From the NCBI GenBank assembly GCA_021781455.1, contig JAJXWV010000064.1, forward strand, positions 1 to 64,000: 64,000 nt of DNA, in the 5' to 3' direction. This DNA is from Acidobacteriota bacterium. GTDB lineage: Bacteria; Acidobacteriota; Thermoanaerobaculia; Gp7-AA8. Positions 1 through 8,346 of this stretch are shown piece after piece (position 1 is the stretch's first letter; the number at the start of each line of letters is the position of its first letter). The notes beneath the pieces are model-generated. The model saw only the letters and a list, made by a program, of their open reading frames with translations. It was not told the DNA's origin and ran no database searches. The position numbers and the translations under genes are program-made.

Positions 1-1023
1 GCCGAGCAGTTCCAGGAGAAGGCGTACGAGGCGCTCGCGCAGACCGACTGTGCGGGATGCGGATTCGACACCTGCAACGACTACGCACACGCGCTCGCCA
101 CCGGCGAGACGAAGGACACATCCCTCTGCATCTCCGGTGAAGCGGAGACGCAGGCCGCACTCGACAAGCTTCTCGCGTCGCGGAATGCCGCACCGCAAAC
201 CACGACTGCTGCTGCGCCACCGGCGCCTGCGCCGCAGCCCGTCGCTGTCGCACCGCAGGCCGCTCCCGTGGCCGCGATGTCGGCCGAACAATTCCAGGAG
301 AAGGCGTACGAGGCGCTCGCACAGACCGACTGTGCGGGCTGTGGATTCGACACCTGCAACGACTACGCACACGCGCTCGCGACGGGCGAGACGACGGATA
401 CCTCTCTCTGCATCTCCGGTGACGGGGAGACGCAGGCCGCACTCGACAAGCTTCTCGCCGCGCGGAACGCGGCGCCGCAAACCACGACTGCTGCCGCGGC
501 ACCGGCGGCTGCTCCGCAGCCCGTCGCTGTCGCACCGCAGGCCGCTCCCGTGGCCGCGATGTCGGCCGAACAATTCCAGGAGAAGGCGTATGAGGCGCTC
601 GCGCAGACCGACTGCGCGGGATGCGGATTCGACACCTGCAACGACTACGCACACGCGCTCGCTACCAGCGAGACGAAGGACACCTCGCTCTGCATCTCCG
701 GTGAAGCGGAGACGCAGGCCGCACTCGACAAGCTTCTCGCCGCGCGGAACGCGGCGCCGCAGGTGGCTCCGGCTGCTCCGGTTGCCGCGACGGCCACGCC
801 CGCGGTCACACCGATGGCTGCCACCTCGATCCCCGTCGCCGCGCCGCAGCCCGCCGGCAATTTCCAGGAGCAGCTCTACGACGCGCTCGCGCAGACCGAC
901 TGCGCGGGTTGCGGATACGACACCTGTAACGACTACGCGCACGCACTCGCCAACGGAGAGACGAAGGACATTTCGCTCTGCATCTCCGGCGACGAGGAGA
1001 CGCGCGCAAAACTGGCGAAGCTC
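1..1023 (+). repeat. Tandem coding repeats, 282-bp unit
   Basis: Units start at 1, 283, 565 and about 853. The first three are spaced exactly 282 bp (94 codons) and are almost identical at DNA level, including linkers. The fourth is offset by 288 bp, has a different linker and is more diverged, so the first three look like recent duplications or are kept alike by recombination. Confidence 0.9.
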
Positions 1024-1059
1024 ATGACCGACGCAGGAAAGGAGATCGAGGGCGCCTAG
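1..1059 (+). CDS. Tandem four-cysteine Fe-S domain protein, 5' partial; probable C-terminal tail of NuoB
   Basis: The frame is open from base 1 to the TAG at 1057-1059, so the gene begins upstream. The visible 352 residues are four copies of a ~60-residue domain joined by Ala/Pro-rich linkers. The first copy has Cys at visible residues 17, 20, 25 and 43, i.e. C-x2-C-x4-C-x17-C, followed by Ser-Gly. This is the pattern of the small 4Fe-4S domain (PF04060-type) found in RnfB and in corrinoid/acetyl-CoA synthase proteins. It lies 67 nt before nuoC, where nuoB normally sits, and NuoC carries the same domain, so fusion to NuoB is the likeliest identity. No NuoB core residues are in the window, so this is inference. 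The domains would add up to four clusters to the peripheral arm or dock an electron donor such as ferredoxin. Confidence 0.75.
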   Translation, partial: AEQFQEKAYEALAQTDCAGCGFDTCNDYAHALATGETKDTSLCISGEAETQAALDKLLASRNAAPQTTTAAAPPAPAPQPVAVAPQAAPVAAMSAEQFQEKAYEALAQTDCAGCGFDTCNDYAHALATGETTDTSLCISGDGETQAALDKLLAARNAAPQTTTAAAAPAAAPQPVAVAPQAAPVAAMSAEQFQEKAYEALAQTDCAGCGFDTCNDYAHALATSETKDTSLCISGEAETQAALDKLLAARNAAPQVAPAAPVAATATPAVTPMAATSIPVAAPQPAGNFQEQLYDALAQTDCAGCGYDTCNDYAHALANGETKDISLCISGDEETRAKLAKLMTDAGKEIEGA

Positions 1060-1126
1060 CCTGCAGTCTCGATCGGAGCGTCCTCAGCTCGCGGTCGGCA
1101 CTCGGTACCCGCGGACTCAACCATCC

Positions 1127-2119
1127 ATGGCTGAAGAAAACGTCACTCATCGACCGGCTCCTGCTGCGGCAGCCAAGCCGGCCGGTCGAAGCGCCGACGA
1201 GATCCGACACGACCCGCTCGTCGCCGCGACGGTCGAGCGCGTCGGCGAGTCGGTCCTCGACGCGAAGGAATTCGCCGGCGAGATCACGCTCATCGTCGAC
1301 CGGGACGACCTGGTCAAAGTCGCGAAGGCCTTCAAGGACGACGGGTTCAAGTATCTCGTCGACCTCGCCGGCGTCGACTACTCCACCTATCCGGGCTACA
1401 AAGGCGACCGCTTCGGCGTGTCGTACATGCTCTATTCGTTCGGGAAGAACAAGCGCATCCGCCTGCGCACCTATACCGACGAAGCCACGGCGATCCCCTC
1501 GGTCAGCGCCGTCTGGAAGACCGCGAACTGGCAGGAGCGCGAGGTCTACGACATGTTCGGGGTCGAGTTCTCGAACCATCCGAACCTCGAGCGCATCCTG
1601 ATGTGGGAAGGCTTCAACGGGCATCCGCTTCGAAAGGACTTCCCGATCCGTGGCATCGACACCGGTGCGCGGATCTATCCGGAGGTCTTCCCCGAAGGCG
1701 GCGGCCCGAAGGCCGGCTCGACCGGCAAAGACGCCAAGGACGTGAACGTTTACCAGGGGCCGTGGACGAACCGCGGCTTCGGCATTCCGGCGCGCACCGG
1801 GCAGAAGACGCAGATGGAGCCGGCGCCGGAGCTGGCCGGTGCGGTCGCGGAAACGGCCAAGCCGAGCGACGAAGCACCCTGGCATGATCCGGACCTGGCC
1901 ATCGACCAGCGGCTGGACATGGCCAAGGCGCTGGATCTCAAGGCCAAGCTGTTCGCGGCGATGGCCCAGACCGACTGCACGGCCTGCGGCTGGGATTGCG
2001 AAGGCTACGCGGCTGCCCTGGCGGCGGGGGAGACGAAGGACATTTCCCTTTGCGTTCCCGGCGAGCAGGAAACCGAGTCGATGCTGCAGAAGCTGATGAA
2101 AGACGCTGGAAAAATGTGA
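1127..2119 (+). CDS. nuoC: NADH-quinone oxidoreductase subunit C with C-terminal Fe-S domain
   Basis: Peripheral-arm 30-kDa subunit of complex I. Residues ~65-175 hold the NuoC core, with the family signature around [12 protein letters not shown], the [10 protein letters not shown] stretch and HPLRKDFP. At 330 aa it is much longer than the usual 150-220. The extra C-terminal part contains [14 protein letters not shown] followed by SLCVPG, a Fe-S domain homologous to the four repeats upstream but with spacing C-x2-C-x3-C-x17-C, one residue shorter in the middle. The N-terminal ~30 residues are Ala/Pro-rich. The ATG at 1127 is the only sensible start; no Shine-Dalgarno is visible. Translation probably follows the upstream gene, and nuoD begins 68 nt later. 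Confidence 0.93.
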   Translation: MAEENVTHRPAPAAAAKPAGRSADEIRHDPLVAATVERVGESVLDAKEFAGEITLIVDRDDLVKVAKAFKDDGFKYLVDLAGVDYSTYPGYKGDRFGVSYMLYSFGKNKRIRLRTYTDEATAIPSVSAVWKTANWQEREVYDMFGVEFSNHPNLERILMWEGFNGHPLRKDFPIRGIDTGARIYPEVFPEGGGPKAGSTGKDAKDVNVYQGPWTNRGFGIPARTGQKTQMEPAPELAGAVAETAKPSDEAPWHDPDLAIDQRLDMAKALDLKAKLFAAMAQTDCTACGWDCEGYAAALAAGETKDISLCVPGEQETESMLQKLMKDAGKM

Positions 2120-2187
2120 GCCGGCCGGTGGCCCCAGCGCGCCACCGCCGATTCGCCACTCACCACGGGCCACTCTGAGAGACAAAC

Positions 2188-3303
2188 ATGTTCGACGTCC
2201 ACGAAATGGAAGTGAACTTCGGTCCGCAGCACCCGTCGACGCACGGCGTGCTGCGCGTGATCCTGAAGATCGACGGTGAGCGGATTCTCGATGCCAAACC
2301 GATCATCGGCTACCTGCATCGCGGCACCGAGAAGCTCTTCGAGAACATGGCCTATCCGCAGTGCGTGCCGCACACCGACCGGATGGACTACGTGGCCTCG
2401 GCCACGAACAATCTCGGGTTCGTCGAGACCGTGGAGAAGCTCCTCGGTATCACCAGCCAGATTCCCAAACGCGCGCAGCTCATCCGGGTGATGCTGAGCG
2501 AGCTGCAGAGGATCTCCTCGCACCTCCTGTGGCTGGCCACCCACGCCATCGACCTGGGGGCCATGACGCCGTTCTTCTACACGTTCCGTGAACGAGAAGA
2601 AATCCTCGACATGTTCGAGGCCTACTGCGGCGCGCGCCTGACACTCAACTGCATGCGCATCGGCGGCATGCCCGACGACCTGCCGGCAGGGTGGCTCGAA
2701 GACCTCGAGGCCTTCACCGCGAAATTCGATGCCTGCATCGACGAGTACGCGGCGCTGCTGAACTCGAACCGGATCTGGAAACGCCGCACCGTCGGCATCG
2801 GCGTGATCTCGCCCGAAGAAGCGATCGACTGGGGCCTGACCGGACCGCCGCTGCGCGGCTCGGGCGTGGAATGGGATCTTCGCCGCGCCCAGCCTTACGA
2901 ATGCTATCCGGAGCTCGAGTTCGACATCCCGGTGGGCAAGAACGGCGACACATTCGACCGTTACCTGGTGCGCATGGAAGAAATGCGGCAGGCGAACCGG
3001 ATCCTCAGGCAGTGCATCCCCCTGGTCAAGGCCACTCCGGCCGGCGACATCAAGGCCAAGATCTCCAAGGTCGTACGGCCGCCGGAGGGTGAGGTCTACC
3101 ACTCCATCGAATCGCCGAAGGGCGAGCTGGGCTACTACATCATTTCGGACGGGAAGAGTCAGAGCGCCTACCGCTGCCGCGTGCGTCCGCCCTCGTTCGT
3201 CAATCTCCAGGCGCTGCCGGCCATGTGCAAGGGTCACCTCGTCTCCGATCTGGTGGCGCTGATCGGCACGATCGACATCGTCCTCGGGGAGGTGGACCGA
3301 TGA
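2188..3303 (+). CDS. nuoD: NADH-quinone oxidoreductase subunit D (49 kDa)
   Basis: Peripheral-arm subunit that forms the quinone pocket with NuoB. The start region has the family signature [15 protein letters not shown], then [10 protein letters not shown] and the PHTDRMDY motif; the C-terminus ends in the expected VLGEVDR. Length 371 aa is slightly shorter than the ~390-400 typical of the family because of a compact N-terminus. A purine-rich gagagac lies just before the ATG. In many genomes nuoE-F-G follow; here the next gene is nuoH. Confidence 0.96.
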   Translation: MFDVHEMEVNFGPQHPSTHGVLRVILKIDGERILDAKPIIGYLHRGTEKLFENMAYPQCVPHTDRMDYVASATNNLGFVETVEKLLGITSQIPKRAQLIRVMLSELQRISSHLLWLATHAIDLGAMTPFFYTFREREEILDMFEAYCGARLTLNCMRIGGMPDDLPAGWLEDLEAFTAKFDACIDEYAALLNSNRIWKRRTVGIGVISPEEAIDWGLTGPPLRGSGVEWDLRRAQPYECYPELEFDIPVGKNGDTFDRYLVRMEEMRQANRILRQCIPLVKATPAGDIKAKISKVVRPPEGEVYHSIESPKGELGYYIISDGKSQSAYRCRVRPPSFVNLQALPAMCKGHLVSDLVALIGTIDIVLGEVDR

Positions 3304-3307
3304 AGAC

Positions 3308-3387
3308 GAAATTGAAAATGACGAAATTGAAAATTGAAAATGAACTCACACCGGTGTCTTCAATTTTCAATTTTCAATTTTCAATTC
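3308..3387 (+). repeat. Heptamer array forming a long A/T-rich hairpin between nuoD and nuoH
   Basis: The 100-bp gap between nuoD and nuoH has AAATTGA-type heptamers on the left (3308-3344) and CAATTTT heptamers on the right (3361-3381, three exact copies plus a partial). The two arms are complementary, so the transcript can fold into a long A-U stem with a CACCGGTGT-containing loop. The base composition is strikingly unlike the surrounding GC-rich operon. The nuoH Shine-Dalgarno GGAGGT (3392-3397) lies just outside the hairpin. Confidence 0.85.
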
Positions 3388-3403
3388 CCGTGGAGGTGGC
3401 GTC

Positions 3404-4609
3404 GTGAATCCCTGGATGCACTACCTCCTCTGGCCCTGCATCAAATTCGCGATTGCCATCACGATCGTCCTGACGGTGGTGGCAGGCATGACCTGGATCG
3501 AGCGCCGGCTGCTGGGCCTGATGCAGGCGCGCCTGGGACCGAATCGCGTCGGACCCCAGGGCCTGTTCCAGATCATCGCCGATCCGATCAAGCTCCTCAT
3601 GAAAGAGGACATCATGCCGTCCGCGGCGGAGAAGGTGGTCTACGTCCTCGGGCCGATGATCCCCCTGCTGCCGGCATTCCTGGTGTTCTGTCTCATCCCG
3701 TTCGGGCCTCCGCCGGCCTTTGCCGTGACGCGCGTGAACGTCGGCCTGCTGCTGATCGTGGCCCTGACCTCGACCTCGGTCTACGGCATCATCCTGGGCG
3801 GCTGGGCTTCCAACAACAAGTACTCGCTCATGGGCGGTCTTCGCTCCGCGGCCCAGATGGTCTCGTACGAAGTCCCCTTCGGTCTGTCGATCGTCGGCGT
3901 GCTGATGCTCTGTGGCAGCTTCGACCTGGTGAAGATCATCGAATACCAGGAACGGCACGTCTGGAATCTGTTCCCGCAGCTCGTGGCGGCGTTCATCTTC
4001 TTCGTGTCGATGAACGCGGAGAGCAACCGCACGCCCTTCGATCTTCCGGAGGCGGAGTCGGAGCTCGTGGCCGGCTACCACACCGAGTACTCGGGGATGA
4101 AGTTCGCCTTCTACATGCTGTCCGAGTACGCCTCGATGCTGGTGAATTCCTGCCTGATGACGAGCCTCTTTCTCGGCGGCTGGACGCTGTCGGTGGGTGG
4201 CTACGGTGTGACCACGGCAGCGCTGCGCAGCATGGGGTTGTTAGGCGGAGTCATCGGCGCGGCGATCTTTTTCGGCAAGGTCATGACCTTGATGCTCGTG
4301 TACGTGTGGTTCCGGGCCACGTTCCCGCGCTTCCGCTTCGACCAGCTGATGGACCTCGGGTGGAAGTGGATGATCCCGCTGGCATTGGCCAACATCTTCG
4401 TCACCGGCATTCTCATCCTCGCCGCGGGCACTCTGAAAATAGGAGCCGACACGTATTGGTACGGCGAGCTGGCGCTGAGCATCGTCGGCGCGGCAGTGCT
4501 CGCATTCACTCTCTTCCTCATCACCCGCGGCCGGCCCGCAGCCACGGTCGCCGCACGTCCCACTGAGCCACCGAAGGTGATTCATGCTAGTCGAGTATCC
4601 GAAGCCTGA
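3404..4609 (+). CDS. nuoH: NADH-quinone oxidoreductase subunit H
   Basis: Membrane subunit (ND1) that contacts the quinone tunnel. The protein has about eight to nine hydrophobic segments. Hallmarks are ERRLLGLMQARLGPNRVGPQG near residue 35, and further on ESNRTPFDLPEAESELVAGY, the conserved loop lining the quinone site. GTG at 3404 is chosen because GGAGGT sits at 3392-3397. Length 401 aa includes a ~40-residue C-terminal extension beyond the last helix, which overlaps the start of nuoI by 26 nt. Confidence 0.96.
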   Translation: MNPWMHYLLWPCIKFAIAITIVLTVVAGMTWIERRLLGLMQARLGPNRVGPQGLFQIIADPIKLLMKEDIMPSAAEKVVYVLGPMIPLLPAFLVFCLIPFGPPPAFAVTRVNVGLLLIVALTSTSVYGIILGGWASNNKYSLMGGLRSAAQMVSYEVPFGLSIVGVLMLCGSFDLVKIIEYQERHVWNLFPQLVAAFIFFVSMNAESNRTPFDLPEAESELVAGYHTEYSGMKFAFYMLSEYASMLVNSCLMTSLFLGGWTLSVGGYGVTTAALRSMGLLGGVIGAAIFFGKVMTLMLVYVWFRATFPRFRFDQLMDLGWKWMIPLALANIFVTGILILAAGTLKIGADTYWYGELALSIVGAAVLAFTLFLITRGRPAATVAARPTEPPKVIHASRVSEA

Positions 4610-5150
4610 TTGGACCGAGAAGTTCCTCCTCCTCGACCTCCTGGAGGGGTTGAAGACGACACTTCGCGAGCTGTTCAAGCCGAAGGTCACCATCCGTTAC
4701 CCCGAAGAGCGGATGGAGCCGACGGACCGGTTCCGCGGAATGTTCCGCTTCTCCTATGACCGCTGCATCGGCTGCAAGCTCTGCGCGGCGGCCTGCCCGA
4801 TCGACATCATCTACATCGACGTCCATGACGAGACGCAGATGATCGACGGCAAGCCGAAGAAGCTGAAGGTCCTCGACCGCTACGACATCGACGTCAAGCG
4901 CTGCATGTTCTGCGCGCTTTGCGAGGAAGCCTGCCCGACCAAACCGAAATCGGTGTGGCTGACTTCGAAAACCTACGAGCTGGCCACGTACGACCGGGGC
5001 GACCTCTACTTCAACATGCAGCAGCTCGAATACTGGGGCGACCGGCCGAAATACACGGGCCTTCCCGAAGAAGGCGAAGAACCGAAGCAAGTGGACCAGG
5101 GATCCGAGGTGCCCGCTGCGGCACGCCTGATCACAGGGAGCGCCGAGTGA
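4584..5150 (+). CDS. nuoI: NADH-quinone oxidoreductase subunit I
   Basis: Ferredoxin-like subunit carrying clusters N6a and N6b next to the membrane arm. Two C-x2-C-x2-C-x3-C-P motifs are present: Cys 61/64/67/71 (CIGCKLCAAACP) and Cys 107/110/113/117 (CMFCALCEEACP). The C-terminal ~40 residues form a charged tail without recognised motifs. It overlaps nuoH by 26 nt and nuoJ by one base (TGATG), so translation is coupled on both sides. Confidence 0.95.
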   Translation: MLVEYPKPDWTEKFLLLDLLEGLKTTLRELFKPKVTIRYPEERMEPTDRFRGMFRFSYDRCIGCKLCAAACPIDIIYIDVHDETQMIDGKPKKLKVLDRYDIDVKRCMFCALCEEACPTKPKSVWLTSKTYELATYDRGDLYFNMQQLEYWGDRPKYTGLPEEGEEPKQVDQGSEVPAAARLITGSAE

Positions 5151-5833
5151 TGGATTCCCTCACTGCAAACGTTCCCCTGCTGCTGTTCCTCATCGTCGGC
5201 ACGATCGCCGTGGCCTCATCGATTCTCGTCGTGGCCATGCGCAACCCGGTGCACTCGGCGCTCTTTCTCCTGGTGACCTTCCTCTGTGTGGCCATGCTCT
5301 TCATCATGCGTGGCGCGGACTTCGTCGGTGCGGTGCAGGTCCTGGTCTACGCCGGCGGCATCATGGTCCTGTTCCTCTTCGTGGTCATGCTGATCAACGT
5401 CCGATCGCTCCCACATGAGCGCATGACCTCACCGTTTCTTCTCGGCGGTCTGGCGGTCGGAGCGGCGATCTTCGTCCTCTTCGCCACGATCGTGCGAACG
5501 GGCGCCTATCACGACGAAGTGAACCGGCCGGACCTGCTCAGGAGCACATCCACCCACATCACCGAGACGGTCAGGGCGGCGGACGGCACGGTGGCGACCC
5601 GGCACGTCGTCCGGCACCACATCGTCGGAAACTCCGAGGCCGTCGGATCGGCTCTGTACCAGGACTACCTGGTGCCGTTCGAGGTGGCCTCGCTGTTCCT
5701 GCTGGTCGCCATGATCGGCGCGATCGTCATCGGGAAACGCGAGCTCAGCGCGCTCGAGGAAGAAACCGTCCCCGACTTCATCCTGGAAAGAATGGAAACC
5801 GAAGCCGACGTGAAGGAGGTCGTGAATGCCTAG
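5150..5833 (+). CDS. nuoJ: NADH-quinone oxidoreductase subunit J
   Basis: Membrane subunit (ND6) of complex I, 227 aa. Helices 1-3 are followed by the VLVYAGGIMVLFLFVVML segment that bears the conserved pi-bulge helix. Between helices 4 and 5 is an insertion of about 50 polar residues (around VNRPDLLRS to VRHHIVGNS), longer than usual. The ATG at 5150 overlaps the nuoI stop by one base; an upstream in-frame extension inside nuoI is spurious. The last eight bases overlap nuoK. Confidence 0.93.
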   Translation: MDSLTANVPLLLFLIVGTIAVASSILVVAMRNPVHSALFLLVTFLCVAMLFIMRGADFVGAVQVLVYAGGIMVLFLFVVMLINVRSLPHERMTSPFLLGGLAVGAAIFVLFATIVRTGAYHDEVNRPDLLRSTSTHITETVRAADGTVATRHVVRHHIVGNSEAVGSALYQDYLVPFEVASLFLLVAMIGAIVIGKRELSALEEETVPDFILERMETEADVKEVVNA

Positions 5834-6128
5834 TACGCAAGCGTACCTGATGCTTTCGGCGACGCTCTTCTGCGTCGGGCTGATCGGCGTGATCATCCGC
5901 CGCAACATGATCACGGTGCTCATGTGCGTGGAACTGATGCTCAACGCCGTGAACATCAATCTGGTTGCCTTCTCCGATCGCCTCTCCTCTCTGGAAGGGC
6001 AGATCTTCGCCATCTTCATCATCACCATCGCGGCCGGCGAAGCGGCGGTCGGGCTGGCCATCATCATCCAGCTCTACCGGCTGCGAACGTCGATCAACGT
6101 CGATGAGGCGAGGGAACTCCATGGTTAG
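5826..6128 (+). CDS. nuoK: NADH-quinone oxidoreductase subunit K
   Basis: Small antiporter-like membrane subunit (ND4L), 100 aa, three helices. The conserved glutamates of helix 2 (CVELMLNAVNIN) and helix 3 (AAGEAAVGLAI) are both present; these belong to the proton path. An AGGAGGTCGTG segment just before the ATG serves as ribosome site inside the end of nuoJ. Confidence 0.96.
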   Translation: MPSTQAYLMLSATLFCVGLIGVIIRRNMITVLMCVELMLNAVNINLVAFSDRLSSLEGQIFAIFIITIAAGEAAVGLAIIIQLYRLRTSINVDEARELHG

Positions 6129-6158
6129 ACTCGAATCCCGGCACAGCGGAGGCCGTTC

Positions 6159-8327
6159 GTGAACGGCGATCTCCTTCTGCTGATCCCTTTGCTTCCGGCG
6201 TTAGGCGCCCTGATCAACGGCGTCCGTGCCTTCGCCACACCGCTGGCTCCGAAGAACCGCACCCTGACGAACCTGTTCGCCATCGGTACCACAGGCCTCT
6301 CGGCGATCATCGCGACGATCGCCGTCCTCACCTACGTCGGACAGGGCACGACCGCCGCGTTCGAGCAGGTGTACTACACGTGGATTCCGGCCGGCATCGG
6401 TCACCTCACCGGCGGCGGACTGGCCAACTACGCCATCGACTTCGCGTTCCGCATCGACCCGCTCTCCTGCACGATGCTGATGGTCGTGACCTGGGTCGGC
6501 TTCCTGATCCACGTCTACTCCACCGGCTACATGTCGCACGAGACCGGCTACACGAGGTTCTTCACCTACCTGAACCTCTTCATGTTCATGATGCTGCTGC
6601 TGGTGCTCGGCGCCAACTACCTGGTCATGTTCGTGGGCTGGGAAGGCGTCGGCTTCTGCTCGTACATCCTGATCGGCTTCTACTACGACAAGAACTTCGC
6701 TGCCGACGCGGGTAAGAAGGCTTTCATCGCCAACCGCATCGGCGACTTCGGCTTCCTTCTCGGGCTGTTCCTCATCTTCAACTATTTCGGCACCGCCGAC
6801 TACTCGAAGGTCTTCGCCCTGGCCTCCGCGAATCCCGCGCACTACAGCGGGATCACCACAGCCATCTGCCTGCTGCTGTTCGTGGGCGCCTGCGGCAAGT
6901 CCGCACAGATTCCTCTCTACGTCTGGCTGCCTGACGCCATGGCCGGCCCGACGCCAGTCTCGGCCCTGATCCACGCCGCCACGATGGTTACGGCGGGCGT
7001 CTACATGGTTGTCCGCTCCAACGTGCTCTTCCGCATGTCACCCACGGCGATGCTGGTCGTGGCCATCGTCGGCGCGGCAACGGCCATCTTCGCGGCGACG
7101 ATCGGCGTGGCCCAGAACGACATCAAGAAGGTGCTCGCGTACTCGACGGTCTCGCAGCTCGGATTCATGTTCATGGCTGCGGGCGTCGGCGCGTTCACCG
7201 CGGCGATCTTCCACCTGATGACGCACGCCTTCTTCAAGGCCTGCCTCTTCCTCGGCGCCGGTTCCGTCATTCACGGATGTGGCGGGGAGCAGGACATGCG
7301 CAAGATGGGCGGCCTTCGCAAGTACATGCCGAAGACGCACTGGACGATGCTGATCGCCACGCTGGCCATCGCCGGCACGCCGTTCTTCGCGGGGTTCTAC
7401 TCCAAGGACGAGATTCTGGCGGGAGCGTTCGCGTACTCACCCGTAATCTGGCTCGTCGGCGTCGTCGCTGCCGGATTCACAGCCTTCTACATGTTCCGGC
7501 TGTACTTCATGACCTTCCACGGCCAGTACCGCGGATTCGACGTAGTCGGCATCGAACAGTCGGAACCGGAGCACGGGGGCGAGGATCTCATTCCGGCCCA
7601 GGCGCATCTCGACCAGGGTGACAAGCACACCGACAAGGCTCACGGCCACCACGCCCATGCGCACTCGCCGCACGAGTCTCCGTGGAGCATGACCGGCGTG
7701 CTGATCGTGCTGGCCTTCCTGGCCCTGGTCGGTGGTTATGTCGGCTGGCCGGCGGCTCTGGGCGGCTCGCATCCGACGCCGTTCCAGCGCTGGCTCGAAC
7801 CTGTTCTGCTGTCCATCGGCAACCACCCGTGGGAGTTTCACGAGGGCAGCGCCACCGTGGAGATCCTGCTGATGGCCTCCTCGGTCGCCATCGCCGGCCT
7901 CGGTGTGCTGCTGGCGTTCCTCTTCTATCTGCGCGACCAGACGTGGTCCGTGCCGAAGCGGCTCGCCACGCGCTTCCGCCTCGTCTACCAGATGGTGGCG
8001 AACAAGTACTACGTCGACGAGATCTACGGTGCGACCGTGATCCGCGGCACCATTGTCCTCAGCCTGGCCATGTCGTGGTTCGACAAGTACATCGTCGACG
8101 GACTGGTCAACACGATCAGAAATGTGACCGTCGTCGTCTTCGGCCACGGTTCTTCGCAGTTCGACAAGTACATCGTCGACGGTGCCGTCAACGGCATCGG
8201 ATTCACGGCGCAGGGCGGCTCGACATTGCTGCGCCGGGTGCAAAGCGGTTTCGTCCAGAACTACGCATTGATCATGGGCGGGGGCATCGTCCTGCTGGCC
8301 GTGGTCTATCTCTTCACCAAGGCATAG
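6159..8327 (+). CDS. nuoL: NADH-quinone oxidoreductase subunit L
   Basis: Large antiporter-like subunit (ND5), 722 aa. It shows the GWEGVGFCSYILIGFYY region with the channel glutamate, the KKAFIANRIGD motif, LPDAMAGPTPVSALIHAATMV and the broken-helix lysine region. GTG at 6159 is preceded by GCGGAGG (6146-6152). Two oddities: a His-rich loop (GHHAHAHSPH, ~residues 490-515) between late helices, and a duplicated FDKYIVDG-VN motif near the C-terminus encoded by an exact 23-bp direct repeat. Confidence 0.96.
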   Translation: MNGDLLLLIPLLPALGALINGVRAFATPLAPKNRTLTNLFAIGTTGLSAIIATIAVLTYVGQGTTAAFEQVYYTWIPAGIGHLTGGGLANYAIDFAFRIDPLSCTMLMVVTWVGFLIHVYSTGYMSHETGYTRFFTYLNLFMFMMLLLVLGANYLVMFVGWEGVGFCSYILIGFYYDKNFAADAGKKAFIANRIGDFGFLLGLFLIFNYFGTADYSKVFALASANPAHYSGITTAICLLLFVGACGKSAQIPLYVWLPDAMAGPTPVSALIHAATMVTAGVYMVVRSNVLFRMSPTAMLVVAIVGAATAIFAATIGVAQNDIKKVLAYSTVSQLGFMFMAAGVGAFTAAIFHLMTHAFFKACLFLGAGSVIHGCGGEQDMRKMGGLRKYMPKTHWTMLIATLAIAGTPFFAGFYSKDEILAGAFAYSPVIWLVGVVAAGFTAFYMFRLYFMTFHGQYRGFDVVGIEQSEPEHGGEDLIPAQAHLDQGDKHTDKAHGHHAHAHSPHESPWSMTGVLIVLAFLALVGGYVGWPAALGGSHPTPFQRWLEPVLLSIGNHPWEFHEGSATVEILLMASSVAIAGLGVLLAFLFYLRDQTWSVPKRLATRFRLVYQMVANKYYVDEIYGATVIRGTIVLSLAMSWFDKYIVDGLVNTIRNVTVVVFGHGSSQFDKYIVDGAVNGIGFTAQGGSTLLRRVQSGFVQNYALIMGGGIVLLAVVYLFTKA
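8079..8182 (+). repeat. 23-bp exact direct repeat inside nuoL
   Basis: The 23 bases at 8079-8101 recur exactly at 8160-8182, 81 bp (27 codons) apart and in frame. Each encodes FDKYIVDG followed by a residue and VN. Confidence 0.9.
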
Positions 8328-8346
8328 GGCCGAGGGAGCAACTCTG

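Noticed and set aside
1-1023. Regular repeats considered as a CRISPR array
   Set aside because: 282-bp units without unique spacers and fully coding; no cas genes in the window.
50-1027. A long + strand frame over the Fe-S repeats encoding an Arg/Pro/Ser-rich protein
   Set aside because: It is the +1 shadow of the repeat gene; it is long only because the repeated DNA lacks stops in this frame, and the true frame has conserved Cys motifs.
2005-3237. Long antisense frame over nuoC/nuoD (410 codons), and similar ones over nuoL and nuoM
   Set aside because: GC-rich third positions make long antisense frames; products are low-complexity and each lies opposite a well-conserved nuo gene.
4919-5149. 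Upstream extension of nuoJ inside nuoI
   Set aside because: The extension is a shadow of nuoI; the ATG at 5150 overlaps the nuoI stop and begins the conserved helix.
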